This document shows positions 30,769 through 43,485 of a stretch of DNA of 64,000 bases, piece after piece. The translations under genes were made by a program, and so were the position numbers. How positions within the stretch are numbered: the first letter of the stretch is position 1; every line of letters begins with the position of its first letter. The DNA is from Teratosphaeria epicoccoides (Eukaryota; Ascomycota; Dothideomycetes; Mycosphaerellales; Teratosphaeriaceae): assembly GCA_021401465.1 (NCBI GenBank), contig JADDMT010000085.1, positions 62,001 through 126,000 on the forward strand, given 5' to 3'. The notes under the pieces were generated by a model. The model made no database searches. It worked only from the letters and a program-made list of their open reading frames with translations, and was not told where the DNA came from.

Positions 30769-33482
30769 TGGGATGAGAGGGTGAGGCTTTTGTAGCATTT
30801 ACAGCGGTCGTGATGCTCAACGATCGCAGTCGTTTGAGGTGGACCGTGCCCAGGTATTTGGGTCTTGAAGAGGCTCCATTGGCAGTTCCGATTTGGACCG
30901 AACAAAGCGGGATTTCGGGACCGCATATCGTGGCTGTGTCGATATCAGCTTTCACCGCGTCAGTTGCGCGCATTACGATCTTACAGTCAGGCGATCGATC
31001 GACTGATGGGAATGCTGCCGACTGACGTAGAGATGAAAGAGCGGTTGCTCTGTAGTGCAAAAGACATTTTCCACACCAGCTTCTCATATTATGATACAGC
31101 TGTAGATACAAAGACTGTACATGAATGCATTGCGCGACCGGTCAAGAGGCAGACTGTCGGTCTATGCTTATGCAAACTTGATGATAGAAAGTTATATATG
31201 CACAATCCTCACTGCTGACCATTTCCTCCTTGGCCGCAGCCCGCTCGCCACGGCATCGCCTCATGTTCGCTCAATCTGCCGTTCCCAGACATTCCTCGTG
31301 CGGAGAACTCGGCCATCGCTGCATGGCAGCTGCAGTCGACATATGTGCTCGACCCACACCTCCTGGCATGCTTGTGGCCATCACTTCTGCCTGCGTGGAC
31401 GACTCGTGTCGCATCCCGGCCCTTAGCCTTGGCTCCTGTGAGTGCCTGTCTTGCTTTCGACTCGGGAGTTCTACTTACGATGCAGTCACCGCAAGGTGCT
31501 CCGTTTTGAGTGACCCAGTTGGGAGACCCGAGGACTCTGAACTTGCAGGAGAACTTTTGGTAGCCTTGAGACATTGTTGATGGGTTTTGGATGGTTGGTG
31601 CGTAATGTTGAAAGCTTGGTCTATGGAGAGCGTGTCGCCGCAGTTGACGGGGATGCGGGTTTCTGATTTTGAGGCTGATCCACCGAGGATGGCGATGCTG
31701 TCTCTGTCCTGCGCTGCCTCGTCCTGGCCATCTTATATGTGGGCATTGTGAGTGCCTTGCGCCTCATGTGAGGACCCTGTCGTCGGACAATATCCTTTGA
31801 TGCCAGGATCAGGAGCTTGAGGCGTTGACTCCCGGTCCATGAGCACAACTGACCGCCATTGACAGCATCAACACGATACTTCAATTCAATACCACCTGCA
31901 CTATCGACGTCTGTGCAAGTCAGCCAGCTTCGCGCCGCAGTTTTAGAAAGCCTGTAGAGCGCATCGATCCAGAGGCGGCAATCCGCGTTGCGGCGCCGCA
32001 TATTCGTGCTGGGAGCCATTGTTCATAGGGCTTTAGAACTTGATCTCTCGTCGGATCCTTGCTACATCTAGATCTCTGAAGCTAATCCGGGTGCCTAAGC
32101 GCGGAATCTGCATGTTGCCGCGCGGGTTCATACGTGCTGCTATCGATCGCCTGCCTGTGCTTCAGTCAGATTGCACGGAATCGAAAGAAGATGCGTAGAA
32201 TTGGGAGGAGCCAGCCAGCCTCTGCCAGCCACGGGGCGGATGTGCGCGTGAATGTGTTGCGCAACGCCGAAGCCACGAGACCCATATATCACCAGGTGCA
32301 GATTGGCTGTCCTTTCCGTCGCTAGAGTCTCGCTTGCATCAACGAGCTTCGTGAGTGATTGTACAGCTTGTGTTGCTGACGAGCACGTCTCCTTGAACGC
32401 TGCGAGCGCGTCGGTGTAGGCTTGTGGACGTACAGGTCTTGATGAGCGTTATCTTGGTGGCGCACTAGATTCTATGATGGCCCTACGAGCTCAGAGTGAA
32501 GCCTCATGGCGGGCGATGAGGCTGGTCAGCGTGACGTTCCTTGCTGCCAAGCCCATTATCGTGGTGGCGGCGAGATCGAGTCCCAAGATCCGCCCACACT
32601 GATCACCACCAATGCATGCCGTTGCACATGGGGTACTTGGAGGGCACAAAGGTCCGGCGATCGGAGGTAGGATCTTCCCCTCTCTGGCTGCTCGGCAAGA
32701 TCATGAGGACATGATCTTGGCATGGTAAACTTGTTCGATGAGTGCCGCCACACCTGCGCCGCCCCCTTGCGAAGTCTTCGGCGGGTTGTTGTCTGAAGTC
32801 TGCGCGAAAGGATGTAACGGCAGGAGATGGTTTGTGCATAGCCGAGGCTTCATGATGTAAGGTCCGCACAACAGCTTGTGATTGGTGGGCCCCCATCGCC
32901 GTCGCCACACGAAGGAGCAATTTAGTTATTTCGCCGATGCAACATGCATGCATGGTACACGACCCTCCGAGGGTCAGCAGCACGAGGGACCTTTGGAGGC
33001 CTGATCCCGGTCTGTGAGGTCCGGACGCGACGGACTCGGGGTGCTGGAGGGTAGATGGGAGGTCGCTGGCGGCCGGTGTAGGCGGCACACGGGCGACCCA
33101 TACGGTGCATGGCGCGATGATATGCTGCCCCGAGGGTGCCGTTGCGTCTGAAGGTCGAACAGACTTTCCATCCTCTTACCAAGTACCGCTCCAGCTTGCC
33201 AACAAGCCGGCGAGCTGGCCGACGAGCTGCAAAGGTCCGCCAAAGTATGCCAAACAGGGTAGGGCTCCGACTCCGCATTATCAGTCCAATATGGCGCACC
33301 GATAGGACCCGGTATAGCTCAACAGCACAGATCGCTCCATGCTGCAGCCATGCGGGACCCTCGTGACTCGGCATTGTTGAGATGTCGACCGCTCATGCGC
33401 AGAAGGGTGTCCTAAATCTCCTTCATACATCTGAGAACTTCCTGATTTGTCGCTTCGGCGGAGCCCGTGAGCTGCCACATTC
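30769..33482. other. intergenic, about 2.7 kb
   Basis: Several overlapping minus- and plus-strand ORFs of 60-160 codons lack domains; one possible small gene is listed at 31271-31574 and an unconvincing ORF lies at 31621-32019 (minus). The region just before 33,483 is the presumed promoter of the Zn2Cys6 gene. Confidence 0.4.
31271..31574 (-). CDS. possible small protein with one intron (doubtful)
   Basis: An ATG at 31574 begins a 32-codon exon (31574-31479) with NGAPCGDCI at its end, then a perfect GTAAGT donor and a CACAG acceptor (43-nt intron), then 54 codons to a TGA at 31271. The total is 86 residues. The consensus splice sites are the main evidence. No signal peptide and no family were recognised, so this may be chance. 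Confidence 0.22.
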
Positions 33483-36038
33483 ATGTCAACTATGGTCAAG
33501 GCACGTGTACAGCAACCAGCACCACCCCAAGGTATGGCAGCGCCACCAACGAGGAAGAGGAGACGACGGACCGCAGCTGGAGGGGCTGCCGAAGATTGTT
33601 TTGCCTGCAGAAAAAGAGGCGCACTGTGCGATCGCAGCAGACCGTACTGCACTCAGTGTATCGAGATTGGAAAGGACTGTTCGGGATACAAGACAACGTT
33701 GACCTGGGGCGTCGGCGTAGCTTCACGTGGGAAGCTTCGAGGGCTATCATGTCCTATTGCTAGCCAGAATCCAGACGGCGCTGAGACGTCTCCGCTTCAT
33801 GATGGACGCAAACGTAGAAAGAGTTCTGCGGCTAAGAGCAAGAAGGTGGAGGAACCGCCTACGGACGGAGTCGATCACGCTGGCCCATCTAGCTCAGCGT
33901 GGCCAAAGGATGCCTCTGCCCAGGCCAATGACCTCCCGTCGATGTTCAGCTTGCCTCAGCTACAGACAGTGTCCCTATCGTCAATACCAGCTCCATCTCT
34001 CCAGCAGCCTTGGCAATCGCTGAACTACCAGCCGCAAGTGCAAGGTCGCCAGGATCAAAGATCACGGGCTCATTCAATAAGTCTGCCGCCTCTGCAAGAT
34101 CTACACACGTCGTTACCATCTCGTTATGACTTCGACGGGCCTCCGTCAGCTGTGGGCTCGTATGCCGAGACAGAATTCCACTCGCCATTGGAGTTTTCGC
34201 AAACATCTGGCTTCACGAACACGTGCAATCCTTTTGCAGACAGGCAAGTCTCGCCTCTAGAATATGTGAGCTCCGTGAGCGAGTATGAGGAGCCTGTGAA
34301 TGCTAAGGAAGTACCACTTATCAGTGGCAGCTCGTATCATGATGATGAATCAGGCATCGCAGTGGATCTCTCAGAGCTTGCAAGTCTAAATGACATGCTC
34401 TTTGATCCGATCGATATCTCATACGGCGATATGAACACGCTGGATATCGAGCCGCAGAACGACGACTCAGAGGATCGCCAGCACGGCTTAGGCTTGGCTG
34501 ATTTGCGCTGGAGCAGTCCTTTCTTCCACCTGACTCCAAGAATGCAGTCGTTGATGACTTACTACGATCAGCACATTTGCCCTTTCTTGGTGGTATTCGA
34601 TGGGCCAAGGAGCCCATACAGGAAGCACATACTACAGCTGGCCCTGCACAACGAAGGTCTACAAAACGCCGTTGCAGCTTTGTCTGCGAACAACCTTCGA
34701 ATGCGCAAAAAGAAGCCACGACCGATCGGCTGCGCAGAAGAATTTACGAATGCCTTCAACGGTGCTGATGACAACACCAACGATGCCACTGCGGAAGAGA
34801 CTCTGTATAAGCAGCTGTCGATCGATCAGCTCAACTTCCAGCTGACCGACACACGAGCTGCACAAGAAGACTCTGTCTTGGCTATGCTGCTCATTCTCTG
34901 CCTGTTCCACGTGTGTGACTCTGGGTTCAGCAAGTTTAAAACCCAGCTTGCTGGCGTGCAAAAGCTGCTGTCTCTTCGACAACCCGGCATAGCATCTGAC
35001 TTTACAGGATGGGTGGAAATGTTCTTTACCTGGTTCGACGTCATGACCAGCACAGTCAATGACCGAGAAATGCAGATCAAAGGCGGAAACCGTGACATGC
35101 TTGACTTCAGTGTCAATCTTGGTGCGCTCGAACAATTTTCGGGCTGTGACGGTCGGTTGTTTAAGCTTATTGCGAGGCTCGGCACACTCAATCTGCTCGC
35201 GCAGGGCCGACCTGTGACGTCCAGCAATGGTCAGCGCGTGCAAGCTTCTGCTCAAAACGCCTCTCGCCGCCAAGCTCAGAAGCAAAGGACGGCGAATCGC
35301 TCACTCGCGATCGAAGATTATGCCAATATAGATGGCAACGGATGGTGTACTCCGATCACATCTTCAGATGATGATGCCGATAGCGCAGCAGATGAGGGTG
35401 AAAGCGTTCAAGATACGCAGCCAAGCACGAACGATCGCCGCGAGTTCTGGCAAGAATGGAATGACATTCGCTCTCGCTTGCAGAAGTGGCACATGGACAA
35501 TGTGCCTTCAAACACCAATGATTTTAGCGCAGAGACTATGAATGTCACGAGGCAGAGTAATACTGGGCACAGGGATCTGGTTCACATCAATGAGAGCTTC
35601 CGCTACAGCGCATTGTTATACACCGAACGGCTCGGCAGCCCTTGCTTACCCTCTGTCCACCCGCGATTCCAGACTCTTGTAACGCAAGCACTCTGCAACA
35701 TTACCGCGCTCTCTGTCACGTCGTGCGTCAACAAATTTTTACTCTGGCCACTCTTCATGATTGGCACCGAATGCGTGGATGAAGCCCATCGAAACATCAT
35801 CCGGCAGAGGTGTATTGAAGTACACAAGGAAAGCGGATTCTTCAACAATATCTCTGCGCTGGAAGTGCTTGAACGCGTGTGGCGAGAAGTTGGGGACAAC
35901 AGAGCAGGTCACGAGGCGTTCGAAGTCAAGTCTCGGAGGTGTGATTCGGAGGCTGGGCACAGAGGCAGGCGATATGGACAGGCCTTCCGATGGCGGAAGG
36001 CGATGGATCGGGTTGATGGCGAGTACATTGTCATTTGA
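33483..36038 (+). CDS. Zn2Cys6 transcription factor
   Basis: A single frame of 851 residues. A basic stretch (TRKRRRRT) is followed by the binuclear zinc cluster at Cys 39, 42, 49, 56, 59 and 66 (C-x2-C-x6-C-x6-C-x2-C-x6-C). Residues about 120-330 are Ser/Pro/Gln-rich and acidic, and the rest (about 345-800) is helical and resembles the fungal-specific factor domain (Fungal_trans_2 type). Such proteins bind CGG-containing sites as dimers in the nucleus. The targets are unknown; its convergent neighbour is an SDR oxidoreductase. Confidence 0.9.
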   Translation: MSTMVKARVQQPAPPQGMAAPPTRKRRRRTAAGGAAEDCFACRKRGALCDRSRPYCTQCIEIGKDCSGYKTTLTWGVGVASRGKLRGLSCPIASQNPDGAETSPLHDGRKRRKSSAAKSKKVEEPPTDGVDHAGPSSSAWPKDASAQANDLPSMFSLPQLQTVSLSSIPAPSLQQPWQSLNYQPQVQGRQDQRSRAHSISLPPLQDLHTSLPSRYDFDGPPSAVGSYAETEFHSPLEFSQTSGFTNTCNPFADRQVSPLEYVSSVSEYEEPVNAKEVPLISGSSYHDDESGIAVDLSELASLNDMLFDPIDISYGDMNTLDIEPQNDDSEDRQHGLGLADLRWSSPFFHLTPRMQSLMTYYDQHICPFLVVFDGPRSPYRKHILQLALHNEGLQNAVAALSANNLRMRKKKPRPIGCAEEFTNAFNGADDNTNDATAEETLYKQLSIDQLNFQLTDTRAAQEDSVLAMLLILCLFHVCDSGFSKFKTQLAGVQKLLSLRQPGIASDFTGWVEMFFTWFDVMTSTVNDREMQIKGGNRDMLDFSVNLGALEQFSGCDGRLFKLIARLGTLNLLAQGRPVTSSNGQRVQASAQNASRRQAQKQRTANRSLAIEDYANIDGNGWCTPITSSDDDADSAADEGESVQDTQPSTNDRREFWQEWNDIRSRLQKWHMDNVPSNTNDFSAETMNVTRQSNTGHRDLVHINESFRYSALLYTERLGSPCLPSVHPRFQTLVTQALCNITALSVTSCVNKFLLWPLFMIGTECVDEAHRNIIRQRCIEVHKESGFFNNISALEVLERVWREVGDNRAGHEAFEVKSRRCDSEAGHRGRRYGQAFRWRKAMDRVDGEYIVI

Positions 36039-36345
36039 CGAGTAATACGAGACGGATTGATGACGACAGCAATATCTCTCTGGTTAGAGCATACAAGACA
36101 GGGTCGTGACCCATTGGCAGTAAAGCAGCTTATACGACAGATTGTCGCGAAATCTCGAGGCTTCTCGCAAGTAATTTGCCTCACTAAACGGGTTTGTCCA
36201 TGCTACAAGGTGTGTTGTCGGTTTGGAGGGGTTCCCAAACTCCGCCCGTCGCAGGTCACGGGAGTGCTTGGTGAGGCGGTCCGCGTTACGATGACAGTTC
36301 GCGCATACTACGCACGCCCTCTCCTAGGTATGAAATGAACGGGCT
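36039..36345. other. short convergent intergenic region
   Basis: About 307 bp between the stops of the zinc-cluster gene and the SDR gene; both 3' ends should lie here. No clear terminator sequence was identified. Confidence 0.5.
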
Positions 36346-37296
36346 CTAGAACTTCTCCTGTGCCGGGCGGAGATCCAGCTCGTGGGTCCAAAGAGTTGGG
36401 TGTTGCTCATGCTGGTAAATAGGTCAGCACCTCACTAAAGTTGCCACAATGATTTCTCATTCGCAAGGTCTTACCAGCCACAAATAGGTTTTGCCAACAG
36501 CCTCGGCAGCAATGTGCTTGCCTCTCTGTGTGTCTTCATTATCGGCATCTGTGATGCGTCCGTTGGCGATTGCATGGGCCTAGACCCGCACATCAGAATT
36601 TTTCTCGGTGCATACCTTAGTTGTTGAATCAACTCAGGCTTACCACATGAATGCCCTTGGCACTGTACTCGCGCGCAAGAGCCTGAGCGAGTTGTCTTAC
36701 GCTTGCACGAGAAGCACCATAACTACCAAACTCGGCGTTACATCGCAAAGCGCCCAGAGTGCCAGTGAACAGGATGGTGCCCTTTCTGTCAAACCAACAC
36801 GATCAGTCTCGGGAAAAGCAGATTCTTCAATAATTGCTTCCACATACTTCTCAGCTCCATCAGCAAGCACCTTGTCCCCATGATCCGCATACAACCGCTT
36901 GATCGATTCTTGCGCAAACACCATCGCACCGCCCACATACGTCTCCAGGGGCTCCATAAATTCCTCGAAAGTCTCGTCCAGGAACGGCTTCTTCGAACTA
37001 TTCTTGATCGAATAAATCGCCATCCGAAGCTTCAGGTCGTTGAACGATTGGTGCGCTTTGATATCCGCAAATGCTTTTCTGAGCTTTTCTGGGGAAGTGT
37101 CGGTAGCGAAGGTTTCGAAGACGCCGTTTGGAGTCGACGAGCGGAGGTCCTTGGCTAGGTCGTTCAGAGCATCCTGTCTTCTGGCCAGTAGGGCTACAGC
37201 GAGGTTGCCATGGGATGGGTGCGCGAGGATTCGTGCAATTCCAGCTCCGGTGGCGGGGCCGGCGCCGATGAGGATCGCGAGACCTGAGGGTGCCAT
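36346..37296 (-). CDS. short-chain dehydrogenase/reductase with Y-x3-R active site
   Basis: Four exons (37296-36848, 36785-36644, 36579-36475, 36411-36346) give 253 residues; introns are 62, 64 and 63 nt with GTATGT, GTAAGC and GTAAGA donors. The N-terminus ILIGAGPATGAGIARIL is the Rossmann dinucleotide-binding motif (GxxxGxG). The active-site tyrosine lies in GSYGASRAS, where arginine replaces the usual lysine of YxxxK, and the upstream serine position is in LFTGTLGALR. A group of fungal SDRs with this R variant exists as far as I recall, so it may be functional. The last exons (KTYLWL and HEQHPTLWTHELDLRP) match the conserved C-terminus of that group. Substrate unknown. Confidence 0.87.
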
Positions 37297-40200
37297 TGTG
37301 GGTTGGGTTGTTGTGATTGAGCAGTGAAATGGAATTATGGAATGACTTAGCTGATTTGAGAAGAAGAGCGATGTCCTTGCGTTTCCTTACCTCATACATT
37401 GAGAGGCATGTTACATGTAGCCATTGAGCATACGTCATTTGCAAACCTTCCAGGCGGCGTGAGCGCAGGATGGTATTCCGATATTCATCTACTTTGTAGA
37501 CTGCATGTGTGGTGATCCACGGTCTATGGAGCCACTCCCTAATAATGTAGTTGAATCATGATCAAGCGTGTACGCAATAGGCTGTGGGGGCGACGTATAG
37601 TGCCAAGGGATGCGTTGAAATGACACTTGAATTTGACCTCCCTGGGTAGCTGCAGCTTTTCTCGGACGTACTCAAAGCTACTTTGCAAGGAGGATGTGAG
37701 AGATGGATCTCAACATTCTTCGCTTTTTCTCGCAGGTGGCACTGGACGTCTGTCACGCGGCTTCTGCAGCAATTTCGATGTTGGCTTCGCCGTACCGATG
37801 GATGCACAGCTCGGACGAAATCATGAAGTCTAAGGAGTTCCCAGACCTGCTTAGGCATATCTAGGAGCACAGTTGGAAGCCGGAATCCACTCACCAACGT
37901 GGAAGGCAAACCCAGACGTGTGCGTAGGATGCCGGATCACCTCCTTTTGCAGATCCCAAGCTCATACTTCTTACCCTCGTCAACTCATATGCCCTCAAGC
38001 CCGTGGCACAATTTGCTAGCTTAAGCAGATTCACCGTGCCCTCCATTCACCGACCCAAACCACTCTTCGTACCTCTGGCGCGATACTATCGAGACCGACC
38101 AACGCCTTCTGGCTTCGCATTATCGACAGGTTGGCCACAACACTCTACCGTGATGTCAAGGCGAGCAGGCGCATCTTTCCTTTTATCATGTGCGCCGGAG
38201 AAGTGATCCTGGAGATGGTGTGAACCTGGACACGTTTCACGTTTGGCAGTCGGCAGGTTGTTGATGTGCAGATGACGCCATGGACACTGGAATTGCAATA
38301 GAGTTCCTGATTTTGACATCTGATTTGTTCAGAAGATGACCTGTTGATGAGCGACCTAGGGAAATACATCAGCTGGAATAATTTGTGTTTTGTATGTGCA
38401 TGGATTAATGATAGGCAGTTGCCTTGTAATGACTGTCATTGACATCGCGGCTGGCCTCGTGGAATCTGACCACAGACCTTCGGTAACCTGTTCTCGATAT
38501 CTCAATGGTACATGCCTCGAATGGGTGCCAACCGACTTGTATCTGGCAGGGGCAGAATTAATGCGGCGGTCATGTGCAGGCGCAGACAAGACTGGCGATC
38601 ATTTGCCGACACTCCAGTCCTGAATGCATCAATCGCGAAAGTGGGATAACGTCCGCATCCACGAAACAGAGCTAGCATGCATACCCTGCGACAGTTTTAG
38701 CTCCATGGTCACCGACGCAAGTCAAGGTTCGCGTGGCAGCAGAATAATGACCAGTCCTTATTTCCGACCCATGTGATGGCCGAAAGCTTGACGTCCGCTT
38801 GCTGTCATCGCGGTCCTTGCAAAGGGCTGCGAAGTCAACCAGTTGGCTGGCGTCTATCCTTCCGCCGACCGCTGATGCGGCGGTGCCAGCTCACCAGCGT
38901 CCGCCTTGTGCGCCTCGGCAGTCTACAAGCCTGTCACAAACGAGCTCGGTAGTGAGCTGATGTGCTTTTTTGTGGCGAAGACTGCAATTCCCGAAAGTCT
39001 GATGCGACACCAATTGCAACAGCTGTGATTCTTCGTGTAGTCGTGGAAATCCTGTTGGTGTGCGGAATGAGTGGCGTGCCACTGGAGATACGTATTGAGA
39101 CATAGGCGGAGAGTCCGGCACACCAAGTCTCGATCATCAAGGGTGCATTCGCGAACCAAAGTCAATATTAGTGGGTCGCGCTAGCGCCCGTTCGGTGGGA
39201 TGCACGAGGAGCTTTTGCACCCGCCCGGCCATTGCGACAGAGCTGATCAGGTAAGCTTTCAAGTTGGAACTTGGAGGCGTTTTTGGCAACTTGAAGCTCT
39301 GACTTGGTTTGTGGGAGGAGTTGGATCAGCCAGGCCTTCTTGAAAGCCTCCCCCTTGCTCGCGCGAAGGCAGGTACGCGTCGGAGGTGAACGCTATGTTT
39401 GGCGGTTCCTTCACAAGCGTGAGGAGCATCAGCATCCGTGGATCAAGTTCACCCAGAGGTGAGACGTGATACGAGGAACGAGACAGCCCAGCTTGGCACA
39501 TGAACCGGCATTTGGGGGACAAAGGCTCGTTCGCTGTTGCTGGCACCGCATACGTTTGTGCAACGGACGCAGAGTGTCTGTCACAAGCAGCGTCAAACGT
39601 TGCCACGAGTAAGATACATCAGTCCTACCATTATCGGTGGCAACCCGATGCCATAACCAGATTTCGGCTATCGTGTTGCGTCGTCACATTGCCCCTACCC
39701 ACAGGATACATCACGGCAGTTGCTCCAGACGGTAAAGCTTTCTCTGTCGACCCAGTGTGGTCACTTGCATTCTCGGATTCCAGGACATGTGGAGAGCGGC
39801 CCGGCGATGTTGACATCAGAAGCCACATGTCGCTGGTAATTAAAATGCTTACCAGACCGCACTACTGTACCAGAAATATGCGACCGGCACGGCGGAAGCG
39901 TGTGCGTGTAAGCCTGCAGCAATAATGCCGGGAAGGTTCGTCACACGGCAGCAGGCACTCTGCATTCGTGCGCAAGCACCCGATCGGGACCCAACCTCAG
40001 CACTCTGTCGTTATTGACAGGTGGCTGCGCTGCATGGTCGAATACGGAGCGGTAGCGGCTTACGACAGGGCATATGCGTTGTCGCTTGCCGTCGATGGCT
40101 GGTCGCCTAGTACTGGCTACCGCAAAGAATTGAAACTCTAGATGAATAGCATTGTTCAATCCTGGACATGGGCTCTTGCATGTTTTGAATACGACCACAT

Positions 40201-40710
40201 ATTCTGAAGCAGTAGAAGCAAAATATCGCGCCTAGCGGATCTTGGTTCTCGTCAAACATGACAACGTGCGGCGGCGAAAGACGGCCGAGAACTCATTCGA
40301 TCTGCCAACCACTAGCCCCACCCCTGCACTCTTCGCGTGCAGCCGTGGCTCTGCACGCAAAACCCCTCTAGTATAGCGTCCAACAACCCTTACCCAGACG
40401 ATGCCCACGGTGACACGGCTCTCCCTCGTCGCTGGTTTCCCTCAGCTTCGTCCTGCATTTCTTTCCTGAATCGCATCTCTTCACTTCCAGAAGGCGCATT
40501 CCTTTCGCCCAAAAATTACCATCGTGACTTCCAATAGATCATAGATATCTCTCTTTCCCCATACACGTGCCGTACTTTCCACTTTGGGCAGTGCAGGTCG
40601 TGGTTGCTGCCACTTGCGAGGTACGCTGTCAAAACGCACGCCAACACGGCTTGTCCGTGCCCATTACTAACGTCGCTCAGTCCATCATTTGAGCGAATGC
40701 TTTAATCCCG
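37297..40710. other. intergenic, about 3.4 kb
   Basis: The longest gap in the window. ORFs up to 141 codons occur on both strands but overlap and carry no motif I recognise; a stretch at 37,562-37,909 (minus) looks mildly coding. Bases just before 40,711 form a long leader or promoter of SSN6, which commonly has a large upstream region. Confidence 0.45.
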
Positions 40711-43485
40711 ATGGCTTCGCAAACATCACCCACAGGCCCGCCATTTGCTCATCAGCCTCACTATGCTCCACCCGTCGGACCTCAGCAGAACGGTGGTATG
40801 CCAATGCAGCAGCAGGCACAGCAAGGCCCGCCGTACAAGCCCAGTCCACAAGCTTTGGCGCAGCTGAATGAAGCGACATGGCTGCAGCTGGGAAATCTGT
40901 CGGAGCAGATGGGCGAGCTTGACGGCGCGACGCAAGCATACGAGCGAGCAATGAATTTCAATCGATGGTCCGTCCCCGCCATGCTCGCCATATCCTGCAT
41001 CCTTCGGTCGAAAGATCAGTTCACGGCGGCAGTGGAATATTTGAGACAAATCATCAAGCTTGAACCCAACAATGGCGAGGTCTGGAGCAGTCTTGGTCAC
41101 TGCTACCTCATGATGGACGACTTGCAGCAGGCGTACTCGGCATACCAGCAGGCACTGTACCATCTGCCGGATCCGAAGGAGCCAAAACTCTGGTACGGAA
41201 TTGGCATTCTCTACGACCGATACGGCTCCCTCGAGCACGCGGAGGAAGCCTTTTCCCAGGTCATGCGAATGGAGCCCAATTTTGAAAAAGCCAATGAAAT
41301 CTACTTCCGTCTTGGTATAATCTACAAGCAGCAGCAGAAATTCACACAGAGTCTTGAGGTAACGCAGGCATGGATTCTGTTGTAGTACCACACGCTAATC
41401 AAGTTGGCAGTGCTTCCGGTACATCGTGCGTGATCCGCCGCGCCCCCTGAGCGAGGAGGACATATGGTTCCAGATTGGCCATGTGCATGAGCAACAGAAA
41501 GATGTAGGTCGCGCACGGTGTATTGTTTCGATTGATGCGCAGCTAATACGGTCGCAGTACGACTCAGCTAAGGCCGCTTACACACGTGTGCTTGAGCGCG
41601 ATCCGAATCACGCCAAGGTCCTACAGCAGCTGGGTTGGCTTCACCATCAGCAAAGTACAAGCTTTAGCAGCCAGGAGCAAGCGATTGAGTATCTTGAGAA
41701 GTCGGTTGCGTCCGGTAAGTATCCAAAGGTGCTGAGCTGCAACGAGGACCTGTCTTAACGCCATGTCAGACCAAACGGACGCACAGAGCTGGTACCTGCT
41801 TGGCAGATGCTACATGTCACAGCAGAAGTATCCGAAGGCGTACGAGGCCTACCAGCAAGCGGTCTATCGTGACGGCCGCAACCCAACCTTTTGGTGTTCG
41901 ATCGGCGTGCTTTACTACCAAATCAATCAGTACAGGGATGCACTTGATGCGTACTCTCGTGCAATTCGCCTCAACCCGAATATATCCGAAGTCTGGTACG
42001 ATCTGGGCACTCTGGTGAGTTTGCATTATGGCGAAAATCATCTGCGCAAGTCGGTGACTGATTGCCATACAGTACGAATCCTGCAATAACCAGACAAGTG
42101 ATGCTCTCGATGCATATAGCAGAGCCGCCGATCTCGACCCTACCAACGTGCACATCAAGGCACGTTTGGCGTTGCTCAAGGGTCAGCCTACAAACGGTCT
42201 GCCAAATCAAGGTGGCGCGCCTCTGCCCCAGGATGTACATCCTCAGGCGTACCAGCCAGGCGCACTTGGTGGAGGTCCACCTGGTCCACAATGGGGCGCT
42301 CATGCTCAAAACCCGCCGCCACCAGGCCCAGCTCCACCGCCACTTGCGCCAGGTGGCAACTGGGGTGCCGGCGCCAGCCGCCCAGCCGATCTGCAAAACC
42401 CACAGCTGCAGCCACAGCCGATGAATCCATACGACCAGCGTGATCGCCTGCCACCGCAACAACCAGGCCCGCCGCGCCAGCCTAGCCCGCCACGCCAGGA
42501 ACTCCCACGCTTCCAGGAGCAACCACAACGCCCGCCACCACCGGCTCATCGCGGTCTCTCTCCATCTCCCAAGGGACAGCAAGCAGGTGCAGTGCAGTAT
42601 CCTGGTGGACCACATCATCAACCTCCTCCACAGCTTCCTCCTCAACAGATGGGTCAGCCTCCTGGTCAGCCACAACAAGAGCCTCCTCGCCCGCCATATG
42701 GCGCCATGCCGTCAAGCATTCCGCCCCAATCCAACGGCATGCCGACTTCTGCCGCTCACACGCCACTGCCTCCATATACTCGGCAGCCGGAGCAAATCCT
42801 GCAGCCAGAGATTCGCCCACTTCTTAACCATCCTGGCACTTCGCCTGGCGGTCAATTTCCACGCACACCCTTTGAGCACCACCCAAATGCTGCTCCGAGC
42901 ATCGCGAGTGGCGCCCCACCGCCTTCAGCGGCGCAGACTGCTGCCGATGCTGCAGCTCGTGAGAGAGATGACAGGCCTTCAAGCGTTGCGCCGCCAAAGC
43001 GTTTGCGCGAATGGGAAGATGATAGTCCTATGAATGCCCTCAAGAAGCAAACGACCGAAGAAGGTCGCACGCGCCTCGATGAGATCAAGATGCACCGTCC
43101 ATCGCCCTCCGAGAAGATGGCAACTCCACCAAACAGAAGCCCATCTGAGCTCAGACGCTTCGATGAGTCACGACCAATGTCTGCCTATCACCCGTCTGAA
43201 GCGGCTCACCATCCTCCATCTCTGCCCTCTATGCAGTCAATTACACAAGGGCCCGCTCGTGCTTCTGCTCCACCGCAAGACGAGCACCGTGCAGCCCCGC
43301 CTCCGCCGCCCCAGCAGCAGGCGCCTGCGCAGGTCTATGAACCTGCAGCGCGCAAGATGGACGTGGATGAAAACTATGACGACAGCGGCGATGACAAATC
43401 CGCGACCAAACAGGAGAGTCGGCGCAATAGTCCGAAGACGGTCAATGGCGGTCCGGTTTCAGTGGCAGTCGAGCAGCAGACATAG
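40711..43485 (+). CDS. SSN6: TPR general transcriptional co-repressor Ssn6/Cyc8
   Basis: Five exons (40711-41358, 41411-41503, 41558-41714, 41770-42014, 42073-43485) encode 851 residues; the four introns are 52-58 nt. Starting near residue 50, about ten tetratricopeptide repeats are visible, such as TWLQLGNLSEQMGELDGATQAYERAM, here shortened to WLQLGNLSEQMGELDGA, and SWYLLGRCYMSQQKYPKAYE. The C-terminal half is Pro/Gln-rich and disordered. This is the architecture of Ssn6, which with Tup1 represses many genes through sequence-specific factors. All joins fall inside TPR motifs and restore them. The long proline-rich region starts after residue about 410. Confidence 0.95.

Noticed and set aside
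32603..33374. Overlapping minus-strand ORFs of 150-161 codons
   Set aside because: No domain, and they lie in the presumed promoter of the Zn2Cys6 gene with overlapping open frames on both strands.
37562..37909. Minus-strand stretch with mildly coding look (MPKQVWELLRLHDFV)
   Set aside because: It resembles an F-box-like fragment only loosely; frames change and no start, intron pattern or motif supports a gene.
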